In this document: piece after piece, positions 1 through 7,969 of the stretch | Numbering within the stretch: position 1 is the stretch's first letter | How the letters are laid out: each line of letters starts with the position of its first letter | Assembly: GCA_965197665.1 (NCBI GenBank) | Contig: CBDANO010000003.1 | Coordinates: 1 to 64,000 of the forward strand | DNA length: 64,000 nucleotides | Reading direction: 5' to 3' | Source of the DNA: CBDANO01 sp965197665 | GTDB lineage: Bacteria; Chloroflexota; Dehalococcoidia; Lucifugimonadales; UBA3495 | The notes under the pieces: generated by a model | Told to the model about the DNA's origin: nothing | What the model saw: the letters and a program-made list of their open reading frames with translations, nothing else | Database searches by the model: none | Program-made: the position numbers and the translations under genes

Positions 1-38
1 CCGACAACTCGCCTTTCCACCACATAAGGAGAAGTTCC

Positions 39-1076
39 ATGGCCAATGAAACTATTCGAGTTGGACTCATCGGCGCCGGCCTAAACACCTGCGACCGCCA
101 TATCCCAGGCTTCCAAGAAGTTCCGGGGGTCGAAATCGCCGCCGTAGCCAATCGCACTGTGGAGTCGGGCCGGAGAGTCGCGGACCAGTTCAACATTCCT
201 CGAGTCTACGACAACTGGCAAGAACTGCTGGAGGACGAAAGCATCGACGCGGTATGTATCGGCACTTGGCCCTACATGCACCGCACCCTCACCCTGGCGG
301 CCCTGGAAAAGAACAAGCACGTGCTGTGCGAGGCGCGCATGGCCGCCAACACCCGGGAAGCCCACGATATGTTGAACGCCTCCCGAGCCAGGCCCCACCT
401 TGTTACCCAGATAGTGCCATCTCCGATGACCTTTAGCGTGGACAACCTGCTGCGAAGGCTGGTGGGCGATGGATACCTGGGCGACCTGATGGCCGTGGAA
501 ATGCAGATTCTGGGGCCAGACTTCATTGACACCGCCAGCCCCCTCCACTGGCGTCATAACCGCGACCTTAGCGGGTACAACATCTTGAGCATGGGTATCT
601 GGTACGAAGCCATGATCCGCTGGGTGGGCCGGGCCACTCGGGTAACGGCCATGACCAAGGTGAACGTTCCCTACCGTCTGGGCGAGGACGGAAACCTGAC
701 GGAGGTCACCATACCGGACCACGTCGATATTATTTGCCAACTGGCCAGCGGGGCCCAAGCCCACATGCGGTTCAGCGCCGTAACCGGCCTATCGCCGGGC
801 AATGAGGTCTGGCTGTACGGCAGCGAGGGCACCCTGCATCTGGACCGTCAGCTAACGGTTAGGGGAGGCAAACGCGGAGACTCCCAGCTATCGGAGATTT
901 CCAACCCGCCGAAGGCCCGGTACGGCTGGCGGGTGGAAGAGGAGTTCATCAGCGCCATTCGAGGCCAAGAGCAGGTCACCCATACCTCTTTCCACGTTGG
1001 CGTCCACTACATGGAGTTCACCGAGGCGGTAACCCGCAGCGCTCAAACCGGCCAAGCAATCTCGCTGCCCCTGTAG
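39..1076 (+). CDS. Gfo/Idh/MocA family oxidoreductase
   Basis: This is a probable NAD(P)-dependent sugar or cyclitol dehydrogenase of the Gfo/Idh/MocA family. The N-terminal Rossmann fold begins with a GLIGAG dinucleotide-binding turn at residues 9-14. It is followed by the C-terminal alpha/beta substrate domain (about residues 130-345). The length of 345 aa is normal for the family. The usual catalytic EKP motif is replaced by EAR in HVLCEARMAAN near residue 97. The family lysine is therefore missing at that spot, and catalysis may differ. An AAGGAG ribosome site lies about 8 bases before the ATG. It stands alone upstream of a toxin-antitoxin cluster, and the substrate cannot be inferred. 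Confidence 0.85.
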   Translation: MANETIRVGLIGAGLNTCDRHIPGFQEVPGVEIAAVANRTVESGRRVADQFNIPRVYDNWQELLEDESIDAVCIGTWPYMHRTLTLAALEKNKHVLCEARMAANTREAHDMLNASRARPHLVTQIVPSPMTFSVDNLLRRLVGDGYLGDLMAVEMQILGPDFIDTASPLHWRHNRDLSGYNILSMGIWYEAMIRWVGRATRVTAMTKVNVPYRLGEDGNLTEVTIPDHVDIICQLASGAQAHMRFSAVTGLSPGNEVWLYGSEGTLHLDRQLTVRGGKRGDSQLSEISNPPKARYGWRVEEEFISAIRGQEQVTHTSFHVGVHYMEFTEAVTRSAQTGQAISLPL

Positions 1077-1295
1077 TTCTCTGGCGTCGCCCCAATCTCC
1101 GGCAGTCCCGGCGTGCCTGCTTGTCATGCCTCAGAAAATACCGTTTTCATTCTTGGAGGCGCCGGTTCCAAGCGGCATGGGGTATTGCCGCGAAGATCGA
1201 TGATTTTCGTGGCCATGACGATCCGGGTAGGTCTTCACGATTCCCTTTAAGAAAAGTGTACGGCAACTTTCACGGGCGCCGCGGGTCGACGAAAT

Positions 1296-1340
1296 ATGAC
1301 TATGGTCATGACCATGCTATAATAGCGGTCACCTGACCGC
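1296..1340 (+). promoter_or_regulatory. Promoter with two palindromic operators for the phd/vapC-type operon
   Basis: A perfect -10 box TATAAT is at 1318-1323. A 4/6 -35 match (ATGACT) at 1296-1301 gives a 16-base spacer. The spacer contains the perfect 14-base palindrome ATGGTCATGACCAT (1302-1315). Just downstream is a second inverted repeat, GCGGTCA-CC-TGACCGC (1325-1340). Both share the half-site GGTCA. Antitoxins of the Phd/YefM family repress their own operon at such paired palindromes, so autoregulation is likely. The antitoxin ATG follows at 1356 after a GGAGAGGG ribosome site. Confidence 0.65.
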
Positions 1341-1355
1341 CTGGAGAGGGATGCC

Positions 1356-1637
1356 ATGACAACGGACAGCGGCAAAGCGTCCGGCCCCCGGACCATCAAG
1401 GCCTCGGAGTTCAAGGCCAAGTGCCTCAAGCTCATGGACGAGGTAGCCGACAGTGGCGAAGAGATTGTCATCACCAAGAACGGCAGACCGATCTCAAAGC
1501 TGGCGCCCTACCGCGAGAAGCCGAAGACCCTTTTCGGCATCGACCGGGGCAGAATAGAGATTGTGGGCGACATCGGCGAGCCCATAGATGTTGAATGGGA
1601 AGCCGAGACCGGTAAGAATAGGGATTACCTTCCTTGA
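1356..1637 (+). CDS. Phd/YefM-family antitoxin
   Basis: This 93-residue protein has the Phd/YefM core. The segment TIKASEFKAKCLKLMDEV (residues about 14-31) is followed by GEEIVITKNGRPISKLAPY, the typical DNA-binding N-terminal domain of this antitoxin family. The charged C-terminal tail would wrap the toxin. Its stop overlaps the TTG start of the downstream PIN toxin by four bases, the classical translationally coupled antitoxin-toxin order. The ATG at 1356 is supported by GGAGAGGG about 6 bases upstream. Palindromic operators sit in and after the promoter. Confidence 0.88.
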   Translation: MTTDSGKASGPRTIKASEFKAKCLKLMDEVADSGEEIVITKNGRPISKLAPYREKPKTLFGIDRGRIEIVGDIGEPIDVEWEAETGKNRDYLP

Positions 1638-2032
1638 TTCTTCTCGACACCCAGGTGATGTTGTGGCTGAGATTGGGCGATTCGCGACTGGGTCGGCATG
1701 CCCGGATCGAGATCGACCAAGCGTGGCAGTTGGATGACGTTGGCGTGTCCGCGATATCCTTCTGGGAAGTGGCGTTGTTGAAGGAAAAGGGACGGATCGT
1801 GTTCCCAGAGGACGTAGGGTTATGGCGCAGGGAGCAATTGAGACAAGGGGTGGTGGAAATCCCGGTGGATGGAGAAATCGGAATCCGGGCGTCAAGTCTG
1901 GCGGCATTCCACCCCGATCCGGCCGACCGCATGATAGTCGCTACTGCGCTGGATGGCCATCAACTTGTGACGGCGGACCGGCGGATACTCGACTGGCCCG
2001 GTCCGCTGAGCAGGCTGGACGCCAGGCAATAA
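1634..2032 (+). CDS. vapC: PIN-domain toxin, VapC type
   Basis: This 132-residue PIN-domain protein is predicted to be a Mg2+-dependent ribonuclease toxin neutralised by the upstream Phd/YefM protein. The four acidic positions are visible. They are D5 in MILLDTQV, the glutamate in SFWEVALL (about residue 44), the aspartates in HPDPADRMIVATAL (about 95-98), and the aspartate in TADRRIL (about 115). The start is TTG in a TTGA overlap with the antitoxin stop. It is the type II toxin-antitoxin variant that pairs YefM/Phd with PIN. It appears intact, unlike the second PIN gene of this island. Confidence 0.88.
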   Translation: MILLDTQVMLWLRLGDSRLGRHARIEIDQAWQLDDVGVSAISFWEVALLKEKGRIVFPEDVGLWRREQLRQGVVEIPVDGEIGIRASSLAAFHPDPADRMIVATALDGHQLVTADRRILDWPGPLSRLDARQ

Positions 2033-2106
2033 TCCAGGAATCGAACAATCGATGACGGGCAAGACGCAGGCGCCGGATATATCGCGGCCGGCGTACTTCC
2101 TACTCC

Positions 2107-2304
2107 ATGCCAAAAGTTAGAGACGCTATAAGGCGGGTGGAACGGGACGGTTGGCAGCTAGTAAGGACACGGGGCAGCCACCGGCAATATCATCACCCGG
2201 TGAAGCCAGGAACCGTTACTATTCCCGGGCACTTGGGTAGGGACTTAAAGCGCAGGGTATGGGAGAGTATATTGAAACAAGCGGGACTTTGGGAGGGCAA
2301 CTGA
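2107..2304 (+). CDS. hicA: HicA-family mRNA interferase toxin
   Basis: This 65-residue HicA toxin has a double-stranded-RNA-binding-like fold. The diagnostic run GWQLVRTRGSHRQYHHP (residues 15-31) contains the catalytic histidine in the GSH motif. It is followed by TVTIPGHLGRDLKRRVWESILKQAGL, the family's typical C-terminal half. It ends in an ATGA overlap with hicB, so the pair is translationally coupled in the usual toxin-first order. No clear ribosome site precedes the ATG. Confidence 0.92.
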   Translation: MPKVRDAIRRVERDGWQLVRTRGSHRQYHHPVKPGTVTIPGHLGRDLKRRVWESILKQAGLWEGN

Positions 2305-2648
2305 TGAAACTGAAGTACGTAGTGGTCTTCGAACAAACGCCCAACAACTATAGCGCCTACCTGCCCGATTTGCCGGGCTGCGTCAGCACTGGGAAAACCT
2401 GGGAAGAAATGCAAGATATGATTAGAGAAGCCGTTCCATTCCATATTGAGGGTATGTTGGAATACGGCGACCCCCTCCCCGAAAGGACCATGACCCTGGA
2501 AGAAGCAATAGCCTACCATAACGAACCCCTCACCGATTACGAGGAAGAGACTCTCGCCGAGTTCGGCGGCGATACCCCCTCCCTGTCAACCACCTTCGAA
2601 ATCATCGAGTTCGAGGTCAACCCTTCCCGGGCAGGCAGGGTCGGTTGA
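2304..2648 (+). CDS. hicB: HicB-family antitoxin
   Basis: This 114-residue HicB antitoxin has the partially degraded RNase H fold at the N-terminus: KYVVVFEQTPNNYSAYLPDLPGC, then CVSTGKTWEEMQDMIREAVPFHI. That is the standard signature of the family. The start is the ATG at 2304 inside the hicA stop (ATGA), with GGAGGGC just upstream. A longer in-frame extension to 2259 would bury it inside hicA and is unlikely. The C-terminal part lacks an obvious helix-turn-helix, so DNA binding may be weak or mediated by another segment. The next gene overlaps its stop. Confidence 0.9.
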   Translation: MKLKYVVVFEQTPNNYSAYLPDLPGCVSTGKTWEEMQDMIREAVPFHIEGMLEYGDPLPERTMTLEEAIAYHNEPLTDYEEETLAEFGGDTPSLSTTFEIIEFEVNPSRAGRVG

Positions 2649-3391
2649 CGACGGGGTGGCTCGTGACCGGCCGAGGTAGCATTCGTTTCGAAGGTACGAC
2701 CATCGAGTACGAGTTCCGCCACAGCAAGCGAAGAAAGAAGACGGTGCAAATTACTATCGACGGCCGGGGCGTCAAAGTCGCTGCCCCCTCGTCCACGCCC
2801 GAAAGCGAACTTCAGGCCATCGTCCGCAAGCGGGCGCCCTGGATACTTCGCTACCGGTCCCAGGCCCTACTGGAAACTCCGCCGAAGCGGTTCGTTAGCG
2901 GCGAGACCATGCCCTATTTGGGCCGCAACGTTCCCTTGGTGGTGGAAGACACCGATCTCCCCTGGGCCGCGGTACGCTTCGATCACTGGCGCTTCCGGGT
3001 CGCCGCACCCCATAGTCTCACCGAGGGTGAACGCCGCGAAGGGGTCCGCCGCGCCTTGGTGGAATGGTACCAGGCCCGTGCCGTCGCGCGCTTGGAGGCC
3101 AGCGTGGAGAGGTGGAGGCGCCGGCTTGGGCATGAAGCCCGGCCCCGGGTACTGGTCCGGGACCAGCGCCGGCGCTGGGGAAGCTGCGCTCCCGACGGCA
3201 CCCTCCGCTTCAACTGGCGCGCCGTAATGCTGGAACCCGCCCTCATGGAATACATAGCCGTCCATGAACTAGCCCACCTGAAGGTCAAGAACCACTCCCC
3301 GGACTTTTGGGAGTTGGTAGCCAAGGCGCTGCCCGACCTGCAGAGGCGCCGCCGGCGGCTGCGGGAAGCCGGCCGGGCGCTGCCCCTGTGA
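2645..3391 (+). CDS. YgjP-like M48/SprT-type zinc metallohydrolase
   Basis: This 248-residue protein belongs to the YgjP (DUF45/WLM) metallopeptidase family. It has the zinc motif HELAH near residues 207-211 and a third ligand histidine about ten residues later in KVKNHSPDFW. Upstream is the family's RWGSC segment (RRRWGSCAPDGTLRFNWR), and the N-terminal half is basic. The most upstream start is a TTG overlapping the hicB stop. A GTG about 18 bases in is an alternative. Family members often sit beside restriction or defence genes, and here the gene is fused to a HicAB operon. Its target is unknown. Confidence 0.85.
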   Translation: MTTGWLVTGRGSIRFEGTTIEYEFRHSKRRKKTVQITIDGRGVKVAAPSSTPESELQAIVRKRAPWILRYRSQALLETPPKRFVSGETMPYLGRNVPLVVEDTDLPWAAVRFDHWRFRVAAPHSLTEGERREGVRRALVEWYQARAVARLEASVERWRRRLGHEARPRVLVRDQRRRWGSCAPDGTLRFNWRAVMLEPALMEYIAVHELAHLKVKNHSPDFWELVAKALPDLQRRRRRLREAGRALPL

Positions 3392-3602
3392 CCGAGCCGC
3401 GGTTACACTTGGACTTCCCATAGCACTCGCTACCAAGGACCGGCGAGCAGGTTGGCCGAGCCGGTTAGCAGGAATCTCCCAGGTTGGGGCCGCCGGTCTA
3501 TAGCCCTTTTCACCGCGTGTAACAAGTCCGCATCCCGCTGCACTTAGTCGATGATCACCGGTTGGGTACCGCGGAAATGAGAGTTGCGTTAACGAGAGGC
3601 GG

Positions 3603-4271
3603 TTAGATGTCACCACTCTGACGCAATTGCGCTACGACCATCCGCGTTGTTCCAGCATACGGAACTCTCCTTGTCATGAGTTCTATAAACGCCTGCCTCG
3701 CGAAAACCGGAAGCTCCAATACGTCGTACCAGAACTTCAGCGTCCATCTCTGCCGATAAAACATTACATCCAACCGGTTTAGACCAAAATCCCGGATGGT
3801 ATCCAAGGCTCTGCGCCGGGCGGTCCCGGAAAGACTATCTTTTGGGGCAATTTGACCGGTATCCGCGTCATAATCAAAATACCGCTCCGGGCGTTCCGCA
3901 GCAACAGAGGCGCAAGGGTCAACATACCCTGTATCCGGCCATTTGTCCTGCTTATTTTCAACGTTGCACGCGTGGCAACTGTAAACCCAGTTGGACCATT
4001 CGTAAGCCAACCGGGGAAACCGGCGGAGGGGACGGAAGTGGTCAACCGTAGGGGCGCGCCCGCCGGACTCCGTATCGGCATCACATAGCTGCTCGCAGTA
4101 CCAGCAGATGTTGTCGGTCCGGCTCCCCAGCATTGGCCGGAACTCGCGCCAATGGAAATCGGCAGGCCGACCGCCAACCCCATCCTGAAAGTAATCGACC
4201 CAACCCTGGGTGAACTGCCGGGCGTATCCGGAGACTCCACCGGGTTCCGGCCCCCGGTCGACCCAACGCAA
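3603..4271 (-). CDS. ptuB: HNH endonuclease, PtuB-like (Septu)
   Basis: This 222-residue HNH-family nuclease has zinc cysteines in CWYCEQLC near residue 54. The core VDHFRP is near 74, and the second zinc knuckle WSNWVYSCHACN ends near 100. This arrangement matches the TIGR02646/PtuB family of the Septu anti-phage system. It lies 5 bases downstream of the ATPase gene, in the PtuA-PtuB order. The protein probably degrades DNA when released or activated by the ATPase. No reverse transcriptase is visible nearby, so a stand-alone Septu is more likely than a retron module. The family call rests on motifs and context only. Confidence 0.82.
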   Translation of the reverse strand: MRWVDRGPEPGGVSGYARQFTQGWVDYFQDGVGGRPADFHWREFRPMLGSRTDNICWYCEQLCDADTESGGRAPTVDHFRPLRRFPRLAYEWSNWVYSCHACNVENKQDKWPDTGYVDPCASVAAERPERYFDYDADTGQIAPKDSLSGTARRRALDTIRDFGLNRLDVMFYRQRWTLKFWYDVLELPVFARQAFIELMTRRVPYAGTTRMVVAQLRQSGDI

Positions 4272-4276
4272 TCGGG

Positions 4277-5656
4277 CTACTCTCCGTCTTGAGTCAAGTC
4301 GGACTGCCGGGAAAGCAGGAAGCTCCGCATCAAGTCCGCGTAACGTTCCCGCTCAACTTCCAATGGGCCGCCCTTGGCCAACAAGTCCTCATTTACCTGG
4401 CGGCGCAGGCGGTTCAATTCGGCCTCTTCCTCGGGCGTCAAGGTTTCCTTTTCTCGGAGCAGCCGCAATCGATTAGCCCGGTCAACCGTGAGTTGGTCCG
4501 TAGGCTCCTCAACGCCCATCATGTTTCTTAGTATCTCGTCGGCGGTCCAGCCAATAACGTCCCGCTCGTTGGTGGTGGCGGTGACGCTCCCGTCTTCGTC
4601 CCGCTTCAGCAGATGCACCTGCCCCATTTTCAACCCGGCCACCATAAAGGGCGAGTGGGTTGTGGCGAAAATCTGCAACCCCGGAAAGTGTTCCAGCAAG
4701 GCCGGGATGACCCGCCGCTGCCAGGTGGGGTGCAGGTGATTTTCTATCTCGTCAATCAGCAGAATTGCCGGTTTTTCCTCCCAGCCCGCCCCCCAATCAT
4801 AGTGGTACGCCAATTTTAGAGCCAAGGCCCAGACCCACAGAAGAGTGCCTTGCGTCCCCGAGCTCAAATCGCCGGCGTACAACAGTTCTCCCCAAACTCC
4901 GTCTCTAGTCAAGATTCCCATACCGTAATGGACGGCTCTTTCGGGCAGGTGGATTCCGTCGTCGTCATTCAATTCGGCATAGCCTTGCGGGTCTTTACCA
5001 TACAGAATCTCTGGACAAATACTCTTGGTACAAGAATATCCGCGATTCACAACCTCGTGTAGAACCTCCTGCATGCCCGGAGCCCCGTCAAAATAGTTAT
5101 GAAGAAGCCAATCTATCGCCAGTTCCACATATTGCCCCTGGAACATGCCTGAGCTAGTATGAAAAAGGCCTTTCAGCGGATCGTCGGTATCGGCATTCTC
5201 CGGTTTCTCGTACGATCGATCGAGGCGACTCCGGGAAAAGGAAAACTTGCCGCCCGAAGGAGATTCCGAATTGAACGGGCTGCGCTGCCAGGTAGCTGTT
5301 TGGTCAAAAATATCCTGTTGCGGCAGGCTTACTCGAGTTGTTGGTGCGTAGAATAGAGGCACCGTATCATCCAAGATCAATGTATCGGGGATTATATTAC
5401 CAACGTCGTCGCGCGGCCAATCCTCGCTTAAATATATAAGGACATTAGCAATTGACTTTTCGGATCTGAAAGCTAATTCCCCGTCACCGCCACTCGACCG
5501 TTCAAGTACCCCGGACCACGCACTGTTCATGGCCCGCAGGATGGTGCTCTTACCGGATGCGTTGGGGCCGATGAACAGGTTCACCCGTTCATCACATTTA
5601 AAATATACTTCTCCTAGCGGTGGCAGATCGATGATATTGATCTCCGTTACGTGCAT
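4277..5656 (-). CDS. ptuA: AAA/ABC-type ATPase, PtuA-like (Septu)
   Basis: This 459-residue SMC/RecF-like ATPase has Walker A GPNASGKST at about residues 29-37. The ABC signature LSSGTQG is near 262, Walker B AILLIDEIENHLHP near 297-310, and the H-loop FATTHSPF near 335. This is the ABC-ATPase layout of AAA_21 and OLD-like defence ATPases. A charged helical C-terminus (about 385-450) follows. It is cotranscribed with the HNH gene at 5 bases spacing. In Septu the ATPase controls the HNH effector. Start ATG at 5656 with AGGAGC upstream. An OLD-type or other ATPase-HNH defence pair is the main alternative. Confidence 0.83.
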   Translation of the reverse strand: MHVTEINIIDLPPLGEVYFKCDERVNLFIGPNASGKSTILRAMNSAWSGVLERSSGGDGELAFRSEKSIANVLIYLSEDWPRDDVGNIIPDTLILDDTVPLFYAPTTRVSLPQQDIFDQTATWQRSPFNSESPSGGKFSFSRSRLDRSYEKPENADTDDPLKGLFHTSSGMFQGQYVELAIDWLLHNYFDGAPGMQEVLHEVVNRGYSCTKSICPEILYGKDPQGYAELNDDDGIHLPERAVHYGMGILTRDGVWGELLYAGDLSSGTQGTLLWVWALALKLAYHYDWGAGWEEKPAILLIDEIENHLHPTWQRRVIPALLEHFPGLQIFATTHSPFMVAGLKMGQVHLLKRDEDGSVTATTNERDVIGWTADEILRNMMGVEEPTDQLTVDRANRLRLLREKETLTPEEEAELNRLRRQVNEDLLAKGGPLEVERERYADLMRSFLLSRQSDLTQDGE

Positions 5657-5745
5657 AACGATAGCTCCTTTGATCGGTTAGTAGGACTGGAACGCATCAA
5701 ATCCTTCATCAAATGGCGTTATTAGAAACGTGGAAGGTTTGTTTG

Positions 5746-6044
5746 CTATCCATCTTTAACAATTGGGACAATGCGTTGCACGTCAATACTGTCGGACTTG
5801 TTGGCCGCTTGCGCCAGGTCGTACGACGCCTGCATCTGGTACCAGTGGGTAGGACCCCCTCCGAAAGCCTTGTCTAGGCGAATTGCCATCTTGGGAGATA
5901 TATCCCAACGTCCATTCACTATACACGATAGCTGTTTGCGGCTCACTCCCAGCTTTCGCGCCGCCTTGGTCATGATAAGGCCAAGCGGCTCTAGGCAGTC
6001 GTGGCGAACCGATAAGCCCGGATGGGGGGATTCTTCATTGGCAT
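5746..6044 (-). pseudogene. higA: HigA-family XRE antitoxin, frameshifted
   Basis: The C-terminal part reads MTKAARKLGVSRKQLSCIV followed by NGRWDISPKMAIRLDKAFGG, the HigA helix-turn-helix. The N-terminus begins at the ATG at 6044 (MPMKNP), but that frame stops after 17 codons. Reading on in the next frame restores HPGLSVRHDCLEPLGL directly before MTKAARK. The family N-terminus MPMKNPPHPG...LEPLGL is thus encoded with one base missing in a six-C run (G run at 6024-6029 on the plus strand). Either the gene is broken or the run was miscounted. The internal ATG at 5973 could still make a 75-residue helix-turn-helix protein. No higB is adjacent. A PaREP1/HEPN gene lies 12 bases upstream. Confidence 0.82.
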
Positions 6045-6056
6045 CTTATACTCTCC

Positions 6057-6446
6057 CTATTGGTCTTCGGCAGCCAACGCTTCCGCATCGCGGATGTAGT
6101 CCGCCGTTTCGCGGATATTGCGGGCCGTGACATCCTCAGGCTCACAGTCTCCGTCGTAAAAGCAGTCGCCGTGCAGCTCGGATATTCGAGTGACGTAACG
6201 AACCCTCAACGACTCGAAGGACTCGTTCTCCCGGCTCAAAATCCGCATTCCTCGCGAGGTCTGGCTGGTCCTTTGGGGTTCCCGGCCGGTGCGGGCCAGA
6301 ATCAGGGCGTCGGTGGCCCGTTTGGCGGCCCCCCAAGCCTTTTCCGCCGCATTGCGGAGCTTGCCTTGCTCCAGTTGCTCGATGGCGTCCTCATAGAGGA
6401 CTCGGGCATCGAAAAAAAGGGTTGCTACCCGTTCCGTTTCCAGCAT
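6057..6446 (-). CDS. PaREP1/HEPN-like protein
   Basis: This 129-residue all-helical protein resembles the PaREP1 family, which belongs to the HEPN superfamily. It has an N-terminal helix pair (ETERVATLFFDARVLYEDAIEQ), a helix GKLRNAAEKAWGAAKRATDAL, and the stretch YVTRISELHGDCFYDG. The last contains RISELH, an R-x4-H match to the HEPN RNase motif. Its gene immediately precedes the frameshifted higA on the same strand (12-base gap). That suggests a toxin-antitoxin-like pairing, but this is inference. Some PaREP1 proteins have no known activity. Confidence 0.6.
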   Translation of the reverse strand: MLETERVATLFFDARVLYEDAIEQLEQGKLRNAAEKAWGAAKRATDALILARTGREPQRTSQTSRGMRILSRENESFESLRVRYVTRISELHGDCFYDGDCEPEDVTARNIRETADYIRDAEALAAEDQ

Positions 6447-6551
6447 ACCGTCTCCGAGAAATCAGGCCCTTGATGAATTACACCGTAGCGCTCCGGTCCG
6501 CCGGGTATATGCTCCCGCAACGCTGACAGGTTGCCGCCGTATTAGAGGGTG

Positions 6552-7373
6552 TTAGGTATGGTCTTTGGCGTCGTCGTCCAACCGTTGTTCCAAGCGCCGG
6601 AGCGCGGCCTGGGTGGCCCGTATCTCCCGCAAGAGCTCTTCCCGGGACGCCGGGCCTTCCATCTCTTTCAGCCTCTCGATCTTGGCCTCGTCCAAGTTGT
6701 TGATGATTATGGCGATGAACATGTTTATTACCACGAAGGTTCCCACTATCACGAAGCTGACGAAGTACATCCAAGCCATCGGGTGCAGCTCCATGGCGGT
6801 GTACATTACCTCGGTCCAGCCTTCCAACGTTATGATGTTGAACAGGGTCAGCACCGATATGCCCAGGCTGCGCCAGTTTTCCGGGTCGTGCTCGTGAAAG
6901 AGGTGGTAGCCCATGATGGCGTAGATGTAGACCACGATGCTCATCAGCATGATGACGTGGCCCACGCTGGGGATCGACCTTACCAGGGCGGCCACGATCA
7001 GCCGCAGGTCTCGGATGGTTGTAATGAGCCGCAGGACCCGCAGTAGCCGGGCGAGGCGGGTAATCATTGCAAACTGGCCGGTGGCGGGAATTAAGGCGAA
7101 TACTATTACCATGAAGTCGAAGACGTTCCAGCCGTCCCGGAAATACTGCGAAGGCCGGGGCCACAACGCCAGCATCTTGAGCAGCGCCTCGGCGATGAAC
7201 ACGCCCAGCGCCACCTGATTGCCCAAGTGAAGCCAGTGGTCGTACCGCCCGGCCACCCCGGAGACGGTGCCCAACCCAAGCAGGGCGGCGTTGGCCAGAA
7301 TGACCCCAATGATGAAGTATTCGAACCACGGCGAGTTAACCAGCCGTTGAGACAAACGTAATATGCGGTTCAT
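6552..7373 (-). CDS. Single-domain voltage-gated cation channel (NavBac/CavBac type)
   Basis: This 273-residue six-helix ion channel subunit is expected to form homotetramers in the membrane. S1-S3 lie within about residues 15-110. S4 carries regularly spaced arginines (RLARLLRVLRLITTIRDLRL, about 106-125). The pore loop contains the selectivity filter TLEGWTE near residue 182. S6 is the hydrophobic run ending IAIIINNLDEAK. A C-terminal coiled coil of Glu/Arg heptads (about 228-266) matches NavBac tetramerisation tails. The glycine in the filter differs from the TLESW of typical bacterial sodium channels. The gene stands alone. Confidence 0.9.
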   Translation of the reverse strand: MNRILRLSQRLVNSPWFEYFIIGVILANAALLGLGTVSGVAGRYDHWLHLGNQVALGVFIAEALLKMLALWPRPSQYFRDGWNVFDFMVIVFALIPATGQFAMITRLARLLRVLRLITTIRDLRLIVAALVRSIPSVGHVIMLMSIVVYIYAIMGYHLFHEHDPENWRSLGISVLTLFNIITLEGWTEVMYTAMELHPMAWMYFVSFVIVGTFVVINMFIAIIINNLDEAKIERLKEMEGPASREELLREIRATQAALRRLEQRLDDDAKDHT

Positions 7374-7726
7374 TGCGGTGTACGTCGGCTTAGGGTGTGG
7401 AGGAATGAACTATGGGACTTGTAGTTGGGACGCCGTGCCGGCAGGACGTTCATGGACAAAGGTCTATCGCAATATTGGGGGCCGGAGCAAGAGCCGCCCC
7501 CGCCCGTTGACCGCCGGTATAGTTTAGCACATCAAGGATGGCGGCTTAGGAGTCCGGTCGCGGCTGGGGAGAGGGTTATCTAGGCCGAACCGGCAGTTAT
7601 CGATGCCGTTTCCCTAAGGATACGGGCGCAACGATAACCTGCCGGATGCGCCGTGCCGCAGTCATGACGTCGCTATGGTAGTATTATGGCATCAACACCG
7701 GAGCATCACCGGATAAGGAAGTTGAA
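7374..7726 (+). other. Intergenic region between channel gene and fitA-like gene
   Basis: This stretch of 353 bases lies between two divergent genes, so it must hold promoters for both. I see no convincing -35/-10 pair, no tRNA and no coding potential. A possible weak ribosome site (AAGGAAG) precedes the GTG start at 7727. Confidence 0.5.
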
Positions 7727-7969
7727 GTGCCCGACCTAACGCTCCGCGGTATCCCCGAGCGGTTGCATCGAGAGCTCAAGTTAGCCGCAGCCCAGAACCG
7801 TCGCAGCCTGGACGGTGAGGTCCTCGCCAGGCTGACGACGTCAGTTCGTGATGAACCCTTAGACCCCCAGGCGCTTCTTGAACGTATACGGTTGCGCCGG
7901 GAAACCCTCGGACAGGTCGACCTCAGCGAGGAGACCCTCCAAGAGATGCGAGATACCGGGCGGCCGTGA
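7727..7969 (+). CDS. FitA-like ribbon-helix-helix antitoxin
   Basis: This 80-residue protein starts with MPDLTLRGIPERLHRELKLA followed by AAQNRRSLDGEVLARL. That is the Arc/MetJ ribbon-helix-helix of FitA/VapB antitoxins. The C-terminal half (LRRETLGQVDLSEETLQEMR) is the toxin-binding tail. The start is a GTG at 7727, preceded by AAGGAAG. Its stop overlaps the GTG start of the PIN-domain reading frame by four bases. The partner toxin is frameshifted, so this antitoxin may be orphaned. Confidence 0.85.
   Translation: MPDLTLRGIPERLHRELKLAAAQNRRSLDGEVLARLTTSVRDEPLDPQALLERIRLRRETLGQVDLSEETLQEMRDTGRP

Noticed and set aside
81..764. Long open frame on the minus strand inside the oxidoreductase gene
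   Set aside because: It is an antisense frame of a clear Gfo/Idh/MocA gene, with no family features of its own.
3391..5656. Retron associated with PtuAB
   Set aside because: No reverse transcriptase frame or msr/msd-like structure lies beside the pair.
6478..7329. Open frame on the minus strand overlapping the channel gene
   Set aside because: It is a shifted frame of the channel with Arg/Pro-rich composition and no recognisable domain.
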